From Oscillospiraceae bacterium (GTDB lineage Bacteria > Bacillota > Clostridia > Oscillospirales > Ruminococcaceae): a DNA stretch of 36,562 nt. Under the pieces are notes generated by a model. That model saw only the letters and a program-made list of their open reading frames with translations, ran no database searches and was not told where the DNA came from. Each line of letters opens with the position of its first letter. Position 1 is the first letter of the stretch. The stretch spans positions 1 to 36,562 of the forward strand of contig JAJQGB010000014.1 in the NCBI GenBank assembly GCA_021200775.1. Reading direction: 5' to 3'. The translations under genes were made by a program, and so were the position numbers. Positions 8,798 through 16,911 of this stretch are shown here, piece by piece.

Positions 8798-9536
8798 CCT
8801 TGATTTTCTCCCATCCGTTCATTACTTCGTCCAAAACTTCGGCGGCGTCGGCACGGATATTCCAGGTTGCAACGGAATCAAGCGGAGTTTCCGAAGGATT
8901 TATCTGGACGAGTGTTGTGCCCTTGCGCATCTTTCTTAAGTACTCGTCGCTCCGGAAGCCGGTTGTTCCGATGATTATAACCAAATCCGCCTCGGAAATC
9001 ATTTCAGCCGCCTTCTTCATGCTTTCTTTTGAAACCTGCTCTGACAGTTTATTATCCCGGCAGAAGGTTGTCGGCATCAGCGGCGAACCGCACTTTTCGC
9101 AGGTTGGAGTGTGTCCTTCGTTCCATCTTTCGTAGCCAAAATATCTTTCTCCGCAGTTTACGCAGATATTGTCCCCGAAGCTTCCCTGAAACTCGACGAC
9201 GTTTTTCGAGCCGGCTATCGTGTGAAGGCAGTCCATGTTCTGGGTTACTATCCCATAAAGCAGGCAATTCTCTTCAAGGGTTGCAAGCTGTTTGTGAACC
9301 TTGCTCGGTCCTTTCCCAAATGTTGCGTCGAGGAATGAGGTCTTGACTATTCTGTAGAATTCATCCGGGTTGTTTCTCACGAAGGAAGAGGAGAGCACCT
9401 GCCTTGAATTCATCAGCCCGACGCTCTGCTTCAGCCGCCTCATACCATATAAATAGGAGATACCTGCGCCCGTTACTGCGACTGTCCTGCTACTTTTATC
9501 CATGTATTCTCTCAACTGACTTGATTCGTATCTCAT
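8787..9536 (-). CDS. Sir2-family protein with Gln in place of catalytic His (SirTM-like), copy 1
   Basis: A 249-residue sirtuin-fold protein. GAGIS is at 23-27, and there is no GIPDFR-type loop after it. TQNMD (98-102) keeps the catalytic Asn, while the catalytic His position is Gln117 (EFQGS). Zinc-type Cys pairs are at 125/128 and 146/149, and an IIIGTTG ribose-binding motif follows. The combination of Gln and a macrodomain partner two genes on points to ADP-ribosyl transfer. An ATG at 9554 opens the frame, but GGAGATG, the likely ribosome site, lies between it and the ATG at 9536, so the latter is chosen. The downstream sirtuin overlaps its end by 11 bases. The two copies share layout but differ strongly in sequence. 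Confidence 0.87.
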   Translation of the reverse strand: MRYESSQLREYMDKSSRTVAVTGAGISYLYGMRRLKQSVGLMNSRQVLSSSFVRNNPDEFYRIVKTSFLDATFGKGPSKVHKQLATLEENCLLYGIVTQNMDCLHTIAGSKNVVEFQGSFGDNICVNCGERYFGYERWNEGHTPTCEKCGSPLMPTTFCRDNKLSEQVSKESMKKAAEMISEADLVIIIGTTGFRSDEYLRKMRKGTTLVQINPSETPLDSVATWNIRADAAEVLDEVMNGWEKIKDVL

Positions 9537-9573
9537 AAAATCATCTCCATACATTTTAAATGCGTCCTATAAA

Positions 9574-9613
9574 CACCGACCCACCAAATTGTGTTACTCT
9601 TCGGTGGGCGGTG
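9574..9613 (-). terminator. hairpin between nitroreductase and sirtuin genes
   Basis: Arms 9574-9585 and 9603-9613 pair over 11 bp with one bulge. On the minus strand only a weak T-run (GTTTATAGG) follows. It may be a leaky terminator for the nitroreductase genes or a leader structure for the sirtuin-macrodomain genes. Either would let expression of the two halves of the cassette differ. Confidence 0.5.
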
Positions 9614-9651
9614 CTTATCTATATTGTTGCGTGGGGTACTGATGACTGTGG

Positions 9652-10344
9652 TCATTTCCAGGTGAAGTTTTCTTTTCCCGCACCGAGCTCGAAGAAGTAT
9701 TTACTGATTCCGAGGTCGGCTTTTGCGAAGGATGCGTCGGGAACTGTCATCGAGACTTCATTTCCGGAGCCCTTTACTGTGAATTCCTGACGGTTCATTC
9801 CTGTGGGAGCCAGAAGTGCGGCTTCAACTCCTGCCTTGAACCAGTCGGGGGCTTCGCCGTCATAGGAAGAGACTTCGCTTACTGACTTCGACTTGTGCGG
9901 AACGCCCTGCTCCATACCGTAGCCGACGGCTACTACTCCGATAATCTTTGAGCCTTCCGGAGATTGGGAGTTCTTTCTTGCGTTCTTTTTGCTGTACATT
10001 CCGCCAATCCACCATGTGTTGAGACCCAGAGTCTGTGCATACAACATAAGGTCGGCACTGGCATATCCGAGCGTCTCATCGGTGGAAGCCTTGTCGGGAC
10101 CGGCGAGAATCATATAGTTCAGGACGTTCTTCGACATGGTTGCAGCCATGATTCCGGGCATCGCCTCCTTGTTGTCGGTGACAAGCTCGATGTTGAGGGC
10201 ATACTTTGAGTTGTTCTCCTCAATTCTTTCGTTGAGCTTCTCTACAATGTCCGAAGGAAGCTTGTCAGTCTTATACTTGCGGACGGAGTGCCGTTCTCTC
10301 ATTGCCTTTTTCATTGCTTCCTGCGTTGGTTCGTAATTTGCCAT
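9652..10344 (-). CDS. nitroreductase-family flavoprotein (230 aa)
   Basis: An FMN-dependent NAD(P)H oxidoreductase fold. The N-terminal motif RHSVRKY (17-23) is the phosphate-binding signature of nitroreductases. The central part (LGYASADLMLYAQTLGLNTWW) matches the helix before the substrate site, and IIGVVAVGYG follows. The C-terminal part contains GMNRQEF, as in longer members of the family. It could reduce nitroaromatics, quinones or related electrophiles. ATG at 10344 with GGAGG nine bases upstream. It lies 32 bases after a second, shorter nitroreductase in the same orientation. The physiological substrate is unknown. Confidence 0.88.
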   Translation of the reverse strand: MANYEPTQEAMKKAMRERHSVRKYKTDKLPSDIVEKLNERIEENNSKYALNIELVTDNKEAMPGIMAATMSKNVLNYMILAGPDKASTDETLGYASADLMLYAQTLGLNTWWIGGMYSKKNARKNSQSPEGSKIIGVVAVGYGMEQGVPHKSKSVSEVSSYDGEAPDWFKAGVEAALLAPTGMNRQEFTVKGSGNEVSMTVPDASFAKADLGISKYFFELGAGKENFTWK

Positions 10345-10376
10345 GATAGTGCCTCCTTGCTTTTTAACAGTTCAAA

Positions 10377-10907
10377 TCAAATGTAGTTGGTGCTGAGGGA
10401 AACTGTGAGGTCTCTCGGTTCTGCTTCACCACTAAGACTGTAGCCGATTGCGGCGGCGGAAACAGGTCTGAAGCCTTCCGGGATGCCCATCTTTGCACAC
10501 ATCTCTTTATTTCTTGCAAGACCCTGAACAGGTCCCCAGAGATAGATATTTCCCAGTCCAGCATCGGTTGCGGCAATCAACATATTCTCGATGACGCAAG
10601 CGGAGTTGGCATATTCAATTCCCGGCGCCATCTGCTTCTCTGAAGCGGAAACGAAGATAACGACCGGTGCTCCATAGAAGAAGTCTCTTGCCGGCATATT
10701 CATAGCTGCGGCGGTGGACTGATTGATTTCTTCGAGAATCTCACGGCTCTTGCATACTGTCAGGTGAAGAGAATCTCTCTTGCCTCCGCCAACCGGAGCC
10801 TGACAACCTGCCTTGACGATTTCGTCGACAACCTCGTCCGGAACAGCCTTTGTAGGGTCAAAGTCTCTTGTTGACTTTCTCTTTGCGATAGCTTCTGATG
10901 TTTGCAT
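10377..10907 (-). CDS. nitroreductase-family flavoprotein (176 aa)
   Basis: A short nitroreductase with the FMN-binding motif KRKSTRDF (9-16), a conserved AP-GGGKRDSLHLTV region and a C-terminal AAIGYSL strand. The length is typical of the compact single-domain members. The ATG at 10907 is preceded by AAGGAGG. It differs clearly from the adjacent 230-residue enzyme, so the pair is unlikely to be a recent duplication. The position between a Cys-cluster protein and SirTM-like genes suggests a redox-stress role. That fits known SirTM operons, which also carry oxidoreductases (recalled, not checked). Confidence 0.87.
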   Translation of the reverse strand: MQTSEAIAKRKSTRDFDPTKAVPDEVVDEIVKAGCQAPVGGGKRDSLHLTVCKSREILEEINQSTAAAMNMPARDFFYGAPVVIFVSASEKQMAPGIEYANSACVIENMLIAATDAGLGNIYLWGPVQGLARNKEMCAKMGIPEGFRPVSAAAIGYSLSGEAEPRDLTVSLSTNYI

Positions 10908-10932
10908 AAAAATTCCTCCTTAAAAATATATA

Positions 10933-11247
10933 TCAGGTTTCTTCATCCTGGTTGTGTATCCACACCCGGAAGGTTGTCACATATGGACAATCCTCCGGAA
11001 GTGTGGTATTAAACAGTGCCGTGTACAAAGTCAGTTTTCCGCAGTGATTGCACTTCTTAAATCGTTCTTCATACACACGGCACAGGTTCGTCTGCGTGTC
11101 AAGATATTCGCACGGATTGTCATAGTGAATTATAACCTTTCCATCGGAGCCGATAGAGCGGGTGTAACAGCATTTTCCGCAACGGGTGCAGAGTGAGTCC
11201 CAGTCGTTTCGCCACTTGAACCATTCCTTTAAAATGCGGACGCTCAT
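10933..11247 (-). CDS. small Cys-cluster protein (YkgJ-like zinc/iron-binding)
   Basis: A 104-residue soluble protein with CTRCGKCC near 20-27, then further Cys in NPCEYLD, LCRVYE, KKCNHCGK and EDCPY. This spacing is that of the YkgJ/UPF0153 metal-chelating cluster proteins. It could bind Zn or an Fe-S cluster; the function is not known. The frame opens at a TTG (11307), but that codon lies in the operator and an internal GGAGGG precedes the ATG at 11247, so the ATG is chosen. It is the first gene behind the minus-strand promoter at 11325-11352 and probably heads the transcript that runs through the nitroreductases into the sirtuin genes. Confidence 0.8.
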   Translation of the reverse strand: MSVRILKEWFKWRNDWDSLCTRCGKCCYTRSIGSDGKVIIHYDNPCEYLDTQTNLCRVYEERFKKCNHCGKLTLYTALFNTTLPEDCPYVTTFRVWIHNQDEET

Positions 11248-11290
11248 CACACTCGCCCTCCTCTCCGAAAAAAATACGGGAAGATTTGTC

Positions 11291-11320
11291 TTGACTTTAT
11301 CCAACAACCTATTGTATAAT
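11291..11320 (+). promoter_or_regulatory. tetR promoter with operator inside its spacer
   Basis: TTGACT (11291-11296) and TATAAT (11315-11320) are 18 bases apart. The palindromic operator-like site ACAACCTATTGT (11304-11315) lies in the spacer and touches the -10 box, so a bound repressor would shut tetR itself. The same site lies just downstream of the opposing promoter's -10 box. Confidence 0.75.
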
Positions 11321-11382
11321 ATATATTATACTCAGTCCGGAAGCATTATCAACCCTCAATTTTTCCGGAACTGTCGGACGAT
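11295..11382. repeat. 88-bp regulatory repeat, copy 2 (between tetR and the cassette)
   Basis: The partner of 7011-7098 in the same orientation. It carries the operator palindrome and a bidirectional promoter, while copy 1 serves only the leftward ABC operon. Similarity ends just after CTGTCGGA, before the tetR ribosome site. Confidence 0.85.
11325..11352 (-). promoter_or_regulatory. promoter of the redox/ADP-ribosylation cassette
   Basis: Minus-strand TTGATA (rc of 11347-11352) and TATAAT (rc of 11325-11330) are 16 bases apart, the same spacing as the ABC operon promoter at 7041-7068. The two share flanking sequence. Transcription would enter the Cys-cluster gene. Confidence 0.78.
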
Positions 11383-11401
11383 TTTAAAGAGGCGATTTTA
11401 G

Positions 11402-11965
11402 ATGAAGAAACAACCGGAAATCACAGAAAGAACAAGGCAGAGGTTTGTGGACGCCTTCTGGAAGCTGGCTCGGGCGAAGCCTGTTTCAAAGATTGCCGTG
11501 AGCGAGCTGACACGGATTGCCGGCTACAACCGCAGTACATTTTATGAATATTTTTTGGACACCGATGATTTATTGTCCTATGTCGAGGACAAGCTGATAG
11601 AGAAGGTCAAGGGAGTGGCTCAGGAGTCTTTGTCGGATAACAGGTCGCCCATCGATTTCTTCGGAATGGTATTTTCTGCGCTGAACGAGGAAATCTATAT
11701 CCTATTGGGTCCTAACGGCGATTCGAGCTTTCTGCCGAGGGTAAGAGCCGAGCTTATACCTATTGCTTCCCGGTACCTTCCCGTAAAACCGGATTCGGAG
11801 AACTTCGACTATCTCGTTGCCTTCGTCAACTCCGCCATGTTCGGGCTCCTGGAGCGCTGGCATGAAAACAATAAGGACATCAGCCCCGAGGAAATCAGCG
11901 AAATGATGCAGAGACTGGTGTATGGGGGAGTGTCAGGCTTTATCAAGGCTGAGGAAGCCAAATAA
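11402..11965 (+). CDS. TetR/AcrR-family transcriptional regulator
   Basis: A 187-residue regulator. The N-terminal helix-turn-helix covers about 10-58 and ends in the typical GYNRSTFYEYF recognition segment, followed by an all-helical ligand and dimer domain. It reads divergently from the Cys-cluster/nitroreductase/sirtuin cassette, with one palindrome between the two promoters. A related palindrome precedes the ABC export operon. I infer that it represses itself, the cassette and the exporters, and is released by a small ligand such as an exported drug or electrophile. ATG at 11402 with GAGG a few bases upstream. A strong terminator follows. Confidence 0.9.
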   Translation: MKKQPEITERTRQRFVDAFWKLARAKPVSKIAVSELTRIAGYNRSTFYEYFLDTDDLLSYVEDKLIEKVKGVAQESLSDNRSPIDFFGMVFSALNEEIYILLGPNGDSSFLPRVRAELIPIASRYLPVKPDSENFDYLVAFVNSAMFGLLERWHENNKDISPEEISEMMQRLVYGGVSGFIKAEEAK

Positions 11966-11997
11966 GAGCGTGTTTTTTGCACGAAAATAACAGTTTT

Positions 11998-12031
11998 GAC
12001 GAATTTGCGCCTTGCAAATTCGTCGCTTTTT
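11998..12031 (+). terminator. rho-independent terminator after tetR
   Basis: An 11-bp perfect stem, GACGAATTTGC (11998-12008) with GCAAATTCGTC (12014-12024), is followed by GCTTTTTT. It insulates the ribosomal operon promoter that starts 16 bases later. Confidence 0.85.
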
Positions 12032-12046
12032 TCTCGAAAATAATTC

Positions 12047-12075
12047 TTGACATTTTCTTCGGCAGTTAGTATAAT
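12047..12075 (+). promoter_or_regulatory. promoter of the rpsL-rpsG-fusA(-tuf) operon
   Basis: TTGACA (12047-12052) and TATAAT (12070-12075) at the ideal 17-base spacing. Transcription would start near 12082, directly before a long leader hairpin. Confidence 0.88.
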
Positions 12076-12087
12076 GAAATAGTCTGC

Positions 12088-12116
12088 GACAGTTAGCCGC
12101 TTTGCGGCTAACTGTC
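12088..12116 (+). promoter_or_regulatory. 13-bp leader hairpin in the rpsL 5' UTR
   Basis: Arms GACAGTTAGCCGC (12088-12100) and GCGGCTAACTGTC (12104-12116) pair perfectly over a TTT loop at the very start of the transcript. No T-run follows, so it is not a terminator. It could protect the 5' end of the mRNA or take part in ribosomal-protein feedback. Confidence 0.65.
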
Positions 12117-12150
12117 TGCACAACTAAATTTTTACGAAAGGAGAGAAAAC

Positions 12151-12573
12151 ATGCCTACCTTTAACCAGTTGGTTCGCAAGGGAAGAGAAGTTTCTGTATA
12201 CAAGTCCACTGCTCCGGCTCTTCAGAAGATTTACAATTCCAAGAAGAAAGTCAGCGTTGATTTGTCCTGCCCTCAGAAAAGAGGCGTTTGCACCGCTGTA
12301 AAGACCCAGACTCCTAAGAAACCTAACTCAGCTATGAGAAAGATTGCAAGAGTTCGTCTTACAAACGGCACAGAAGTCACTGCTTACATCCCCGGAATCG
12401 GACACAACCTTCAGGAGCACAGCGTTGTTCTCATCAGAGGCGGCAGAGTAAAGGACCTCCCTGGTGTACGTTACCACATCATCAGAGGAACTCTCGATAC
12501 TCAGGGCGTTGCCAAGAGAATGCAGGCTAGATCCAAGTACGGTGCAAAGAGACCGAAGGCTACAAAGAAGTAA
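12151..12573 (+). CDS. rpsL: 30S ribosomal protein S12
   Basis: A 140-residue S12, full length for Gram-positive anaerobes. It opens [13 protein letters not shown] and carries the conserved decoding-centre loop [11 protein letters not shown], with the Lys that streptomycin-resistance mutations usually change still present, then [13 protein letters not shown] and the basic C-terminal tail. It sits at the A-site of the small subunit and affects decoding accuracy. ATG at 12151 with AAAGGAGAG upstream. It is the first gene of the str block; rpoB/rpoC, common neighbours elsewhere, are not to its left, where tetR lies instead. Confidence 0.98.
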   Translation: MPTFNQLVRKGREVSVYKSTAPALQKIYNSKKKVSVDLSCPQKRGVCTAVKTQTPKKPNSAMRKIARVRLTNGTEVTAYIPGIGHNLQEHSVVLIRGGRVKDLPGVRYHIIRGTLDTQGVAKRMQARSKYGAKRPKATKK

Positions 12574-12823
12574 GTCTGACAAAAAAAGCCCACAGCTTTG
12601 GGCAGTTGCTTGATGCAACAAAAGTAAAAGCAAGTAAATCCACCACAGTCAAGTGGAGTTGACATATATAGCGTGGCGCCCGCATGGGCGGTCATGCGAA
12701 AAGAGTTATCTCTATTTGGACTGACGGGGTCACTGCGGGAAGGTTTAAGGAGCGTTCCGACAGCCAATCCCGGGTGAAAACGAGTACCCATGATATCATT
12801 CTATTATGAAGGAGGGAAGCGAA
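12574..12823 (+). other. structured 250-base rpsL-rpsG intercistronic region
   Basis: There is no open frame here. It contains several inverted repeats: GCCCA/TGGGC near 12590-12603, two mutually exclusive hairpins around 12675-12705 (CGCCC-GCAT-GGGCG versus CGCATG-6nt-CATGCG), and a GC-rich stem-rich part up to the rpsG ribosome site. No T-run follows the stems. In E. coli the rpsL-rpsG gap binds S7 for translational feedback. A similar role here is an inference; no known RNA family was recognised. Confidence 0.5.
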
Positions 12824-13294
12824 GTGCCAAGAAGAGGTAATATTGCAAAACGTGATGTTTTGGAAGATCCGGTGTATAATTCTAAGCTCGTCACTCGTCT
12901 CATAAACAACGTTATGGTTGACGGTAAGAAGGGCGTAGCTCAGAAGATTGTGTACGACGCATTCGAAATTGTAGAAACAAAGTCCGGTAAGCCGGCTCTC
13001 GAAGCTTTCGAGCAGGCTATGGAAAACGTAATGCCGAACCTTGAAGTAAAGGCTCGCCGTGTCGGCGGTGCTACTTACCAGGTTCCTATGGAAGTACGTC
13101 CGGCAAGAAGACAGACCCTGGGTCTCAGATGGCTCGTCAAGTATGCACGTGACAGACATGAAAAGACCATGAAGGAAAAGCTCGCTGGCGAAATCATGGA
13201 CGCCATGAACGGAACCGGCTCGGCTGTCAAGAAGCGTGAGGACACTCACAAGATGGCAGAAGCAAACAAGGCATTTGCTCATTTCCGTTGGTAA
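12824..13294 (+). CDS. rpsG: 30S ribosomal protein S7
   Basis: Encodes 156 residues, the usual S7 length, if the GTG at 12824 is used ([12 protein letters not shown]). An ATG 18 bases upstream would place the GGAGGGA ribosome site inside the coding region, so GTG is preferred. The protein has the S7 features [28 protein letters not shown] and a C-terminal AHFRW. S7 nucleates assembly of the 30S head by binding the 16S 3' domain. It follows rpsL after the structured gap and precedes fusA by 149 bases, where further short hairpins but no clear terminator are seen. Confidence 0.97.
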   Translation: MPRRGNIAKRDVLEDPVYNSKLVTRLINNVMVDGKKGVAQKIVYDAFEIVETKSGKPALEAFEQAMENVMPNLEVKARRVGGATYQVPMEVRPARRQTLGLRWLVKYARDRHEKTMKEKLAGEIMDAMNGTGSAVKKREDTHKMAEANKAFAHFRW

Positions 13295-13443
13295 TTTCCG
13301 GCGGTGCATTTGCACAGGTGTTTGTAAAGCCACCATTAAAAAGTATTTTCTCAAAAGAAGCTATTTCTTTGAGGCTGTCTGTATTTGGGTTAAGCGGACA
13401 GCTTGGGTAAAAAAGCCCTCACAAAGGGGCATGGAGGATTTGT
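13295..13443 (+). other. rpsG-fusA spacer with short hairpins
   Basis: A near-perfect stem around CTCAAAAGAA / TTTCTTTGAG (about 13351-13374) and a GCTGTC / GACAGC stem just after it precede the GGAGG ribosome site of fusA. No promoter or T-run is evident. It is probably a processing or stability element within the operon. Confidence 0.4.
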
Positions 13444-15528
13444 ATGGCAAGAGATGTATCTTTGTCGATGACCCGAAACATCGGAATTATGGCTCATATC
13501 GATGCCGGCAAGACGACCACTACCGAGCGTATTCTCTACTACACGGGAATCAACCACAAGCTCGGCGAGGTTCACGACGGTGCGGCAACGATGGACTGGA
13601 TGGAGCAGGAGCAGGAAAGAGGTATCACTATCACCTCCGCCGCTACCACTGCATACTGGAAGGGTCATAGAATCAACATCATCGACACCCCCGGTCACGT
13701 TGACTTTACCGTTGAGGTTGAGAGATCTTTGAGAGTTCTCGACGGTGCGGTAACAGTTCTTTGTGCCAAGGGAGGCGTTGAGCCGCAGACCGAGACTGTT
13801 TGGAGACAGGCGGACAAGTATAATGTTCCCCGTATGATTTACGTCAACAAGATGGACATCATGGGTGCGAACTTCTACCACGTCATCGACATGATTCACC
13901 AGCGTCTCAAGGCAAACGCTGTTCCAATACAGCTTCCTATCGGAAGCGAAACCTTCTTCAAGGGAATTATAGATTTGCTTGAAATGAAGGCCTATGTTTA
14001 CTATAACGAACTCGGAACCGACATCAGGGTTGAAGAAATCCCTGAGAACATGGTCGAAGAGGCTGAAAAGTATCGTTCTCAACTCGTCGAGTCGGTAGCC
14101 GAGCTTAACGACGACCTTATGGAGAAGTATCTCGACGGCGAAGAGCTCACCATTGAAGAGCTCAAAGCCGGAATAAGAGCGGCAACAATCGCAAACAAGA
14201 TGGTTCCCGTTGTCTGCGGAACATCCTATAAGAACAAGGGCGTTCAGAAGCTCCTTGACGCGATTGTAGACTATATGCCCGCTCCTACCGATATCGAAGA
14301 CATCAAGGGCGTAAATCCCGAAACCGGCGAGGAGGAGACAAGACCCTCCGACGACAACGCTCCGTTTGCGGCACTTGCATTCAAGATTGCTACAGACCCG
14401 TTCGTCGGAAAGCTCTGCTTCTTCAGAGTTTACTCGGGAACACTTAACGCAGGCGAAACCGTTTTGAACTGCACAAAGGACACTAACGAAAGAATGGGAC
14501 GTGTTCTTCAGATGCATTCAAATCACCGTAAGGACATCGAGACCTGCTATGCAGGCGATATCTACGCAGTAGTCGGCGTAAAGAACACAACAACCGGTGA
14601 CACGCTTTGCGACGCAAAGCACCCGATTATTCTTGAATCTATGGAGTTCCCCGACCCGGTTATCCAGCTCGCTATCGAGCCGAAGACAAAAGCCGGTCAG
14701 GAAAAGATGGCAATCGCTCTCAACAAGCTTGCCGAAGAGGACCCGACATTCAAGACCTGGACGGACGAAGAAACCGGACAGACCATCATCGCCGGAATGG
14801 GCGAGCTTCACCTCGAAATCATCGTCGACAGAATGTTGCGTGAATTCAAGGTTGAGGCTAACGTAGGTGCACCTCAGGTTGCCTACAAGGAGACTGTCAG
14901 AAAGCTCTCAGACGTCGAGTGCAAGTACGCTCGTCAGTCTGGTGGTAAGGGACAGTATGGTCACGTCAAAATCAGACTTTCTCCGAATGAATCGGGCAAG
15001 GGCTACGAATTCACCAACTCTATTGTCGGTGGTGCTATTCCTAAGGAATTCATCCCGGCTGTAGACAAGGGTATTCAGGGCGCTATGAAGTCCGGCGTTC
15101 TCGCAGGTTATCCCGTTGTTGACGTCAAGGTTGAGCTTTATGACGGTTCTTACCACGAGGTTGACTCTTCCGAAACCGCATTCATGATTGCCGGTTCAAT
15201 GGCATTCAAGGACGCTATGAAGAAGGCAGACCCGGTAATTCTCGAACCTATCATGAAGGTTGCCTGCATTGTTCCGGAAGAGTACATGGGAACCGCTATC
15301 GGCGACCTCAACTCACGCCGTGGACAGATTTTAGGACAGGAAATCAATACCGGTGTCGCCCAGATAGACGCACTTGTACCGCTTTCCGAGATGTTCGGTT
15401 ATTCAAACGACTTGCGTTCAAAGACACAGGGCAGAGGACAGTACACGATGGAGCCGCACAGCTACACCGACGTTCCGAAGTCAGTTGCTGAGACTATCAT
15501 GTCGAGCCGCAAGCACGTGAACGACTAA
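13444..15528 (+). CDS. fusA: translation elongation factor G
   Basis: A 694-residue EF-G, full length. GTPase motifs are G1 [13 protein letters not shown] (about 17-29), G2 around [10 protein letters not shown]3 DTPGHVDFT and G4 NKMD. Domain IV shows the YGHVKIR region and a C-terminal domain V with [12 protein letters not shown]. It moves tRNA and mRNA through the ribosome and helps recycle ribosomes. ATG at 13444 with ATGGAGG 11 bases upstream. It lies between rpsG and tuf, as in most bacterial str operons. Confidence 0.98.
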   Translation: MARDVSLSMTRNIGIMAHIDAGKTTTTERILYYTGINHKLGEVHDGAATMDWMEQEQERGITITSAATTAYWKGHRINIIDTPGHVDFTVEVERSLRVLDGAVTVLCAKGGVEPQTETVWRQADKYNVPRMIYVNKMDIMGANFYHVIDMIHQRLKANAVPIQLPIGSETFFKGIIDLLEMKAYVYYNELGTDIRVEEIPENMVEEAEKYRSQLVESVAELNDDLMEKYLDGEELTIEELKAGIRAATIANKMVPVVCGTSYKNKGVQKLLDAIVDYMPAPTDIEDIKGVNPETGEEETRPSDDNAPFAALAFKIATDPFVGKLCFFRVYSGTLNAGETVLNCTKDTNERMGRVLQMHSNHRKDIETCYAGDIYAVVGVKNTTTGDTLCDAKHPIILESMEFPDPVIQLAIEPKTKAGQEKMAIALNKLAEEDPTFKTWTDEETGQTIIAGMGELHLEIIVDRMLREFKVEANVGAPQVAYKETVRKLSDVECKYARQSGGKGQYGHVKIRLSPNESGKGYEFTNSIVGGAIPKEFIPAVDKGIQGAMKSGVLAGYPVVDVKVELYDGSYHEVDSSETAFMIAGSMAFKDAMKKADPVILEPIMKVACIVPEEYMGTAIGDLNSRRGQILGQEINTGVAQIDALVPLSEMFGYSNDLRSKTQGRGQYTMEPHSYTDVPKSVAETIMSSRKHVND

Positions 15529-15555
15529 ATCAAATTTCACAAAACTTTTTCAGGC

Positions 15556-15580
15556 GAAATGCAAATTTCTCTTGCATTTC
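15556..15580 (+). promoter_or_regulatory. hairpin in the fusA-tuf spacer
   Basis: A perfect 9-bp stem, GAAATGCAA (15556-15564) with TTGCATTTC (15572-15580), and no T-run after it. It is probably an mRNA processing or stability element that allows tuf to be expressed more strongly than fusA. Confidence 0.5.
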
Positions 15581-15636
15581 ACTCAGTAATCTGTTAATAT
15601 TAGAGTACGAAACAAATTTCAAGGGAGGAACTTCCA

Positions 15637-16836
15637 ATGGCAAAGCAAAAATTTGAAAGAAACAAGCCCCACGTCAACGTAGGTACCATCGGTCACGTTG
15701 ACCACGGCAAGACCACTCTTACCGCAGCAATCACCAAGGTTCTGGCTATGAAGGGTCAGGCAAAGTTTGAGGCTTACGATATGATCGATAAGGCTCCTGA
15801 GGAGAGAGAGCGTGGTATCACCATCAACACCGCTCACGTAGAGTATGAGACTGACAAGCGTCACTATGCTCACGTTGACTGCCCCGGTCATGCTGACTAT
15901 GTAAAGAACATGATTACCGGTGCTGCTCAGATGGACGGCGCAATCCTCGTAGTTGCTGCTTCTGATGGACCTATGGCTCAGACTAGAGAGCACATCCTTC
16001 TCGCACGTCAGGTTGGCGTTCCTGCAATCGTTGTTTTCATGAACAAGGTTGACCAGGTTGACGACCCTGAGCTTCTCGAGCTCGTTGAGATGGACATCCG
16101 TGACCTTCTCAGCTCTTATGACTTCCCTGGCGACGATATTCCGATTATCCAGGGTTCTGCTCTTCAGGCTCTCGAATCCACTTCCACCGATCCTGACGCT
16201 CCTGAGTATGCTTGCATCAGAGAGCTCATGGACGCTGTTGATGACTATATTCCTACTCCTGACCGTAAGGCTGACCTTCCGTTCCTTATGCCTGTTGAGG
16301 ACACCATGACCATCACCGGACGTGGTACCGTTGCAACTGGTAGAGTTGAGCGTGGACAGGTTAAGCTCGGCGACGAAGTTGAGATTATCGGTCTCACCGA
16401 AGAGAGAGCTAAGACCGTTGTTACCGGTCTTGAAATGTTCAGAAAGACCCTCGACTATGCAGAAGCTGGCGACAACATCGGCGCACTCCTCCGTGGTGTT
16501 CAGAGAAAGGACATCGAAAGAGGACAGGTTCTCTGCAAGCCCGGTTCGATTCATCCTCTGACCAAGTTCAAGGGACAGGTTTACGTCCTTAAGAAGGAAG
16601 AGGGCGGACGTCATACTCCGTTCTTCACCAACTATCGTCCTCAGTTCTACTTCAGAACCACCGACGTTACCGGCACCATCACCCTTCCGGAAGGAAAGGA
16701 AATGTGCATGCCTGGTGATAACGTTGAGATCAGCGTTGAACTCATCACCCCGATTGCTATCGAGAACGGACTCCGCTTCGCTATCCGTGAAGGCGGCAGA
16801 ACCGTAGGTTCAGGCGTTGTTATCGCAACCGAATGA
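15637..16836 (+). CDS. tuf: translation elongation factor Tu
   Basis: A 399-residue EF-Tu with G1 [10 protein letters not shown] (about 18-27), [10 protein letters not shown]3 DCPGHADY and G4 NKVD, then domains II ([13 protein letters not shown]) and III ([20 protein letters not shown]). It delivers aminoacyl-tRNA to the ribosome. ATG at 15637 with AGGGAGG upstream. Codon choice is strongly restricted, as expected for a very highly expressed gene, and this explains the long meaningless open frames on the opposite strand. A strong terminator follows. Confidence 0.99.
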   Translation: MAKQKFERNKPHVNVGTIGHVDHGKTTLTAAITKVLAMKGQAKFEAYDMIDKAPEERERGITINTAHVEYETDKRHYAHVDCPGHADYVKNMITGAAQMDGAILVVAASDGPMAQTREHILLARQVGVPAIVVFMNKVDQVDDPELLELVEMDIRDLLSSYDFPGDDIPIIQGSALQALESTSTDPDAPEYACIRELMDAVDDYIPTPDRKADLPFLMPVEDTMTITGRGTVATGRVERGQVKLGDEVEIIGLTEERAKTVVTGLEMFRKTLDYAEAGDNIGALLRGVQRKDIERGQVLCKPGSIHPLTKFKGQVYVLKKEEGGRHTPFFTNYRPQFYFRTTDVTGTITLPEGKEMCMPGDNVEISVELITPIAIENGLRFAIREGGRTVGSGVVIATE

Positions 16837-16865
16837 TAAAGACATTTTCTTGACCCCTTTGTTGA

Positions 16866-16911
16866 CCGAAGGCGCAGATGCTCGAAAGAGTGTTTGCGCC
16901 TTCGGGTTTTT
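16866..16911 (+). terminator. rho-independent terminator after tuf
   Basis: An 11-bp stem, CCGAAGGCGCA (16866-16876) with TGCGCCTTCGG (16895-16905), is followed by GTTTTT. The loop itself contains CTC-GAAA-GAG, which can pair. Confidence 0.88.

Noticed and set aside
12574-12823. RNase P RNA, SRP RNA or a known riboswitch in the rpsL-rpsG gap
   Set aside because: None of the conserved core sequences of these RNAs was found.
13390-14517. 375-codon open frame on the minus strand across fusA
   Set aside because: Mirror of strong codon bias in fusA, no ribosome site and no recognisable product. The similar 331-codon frame opposite tuf (15619-16614) is rejected for the same reason.
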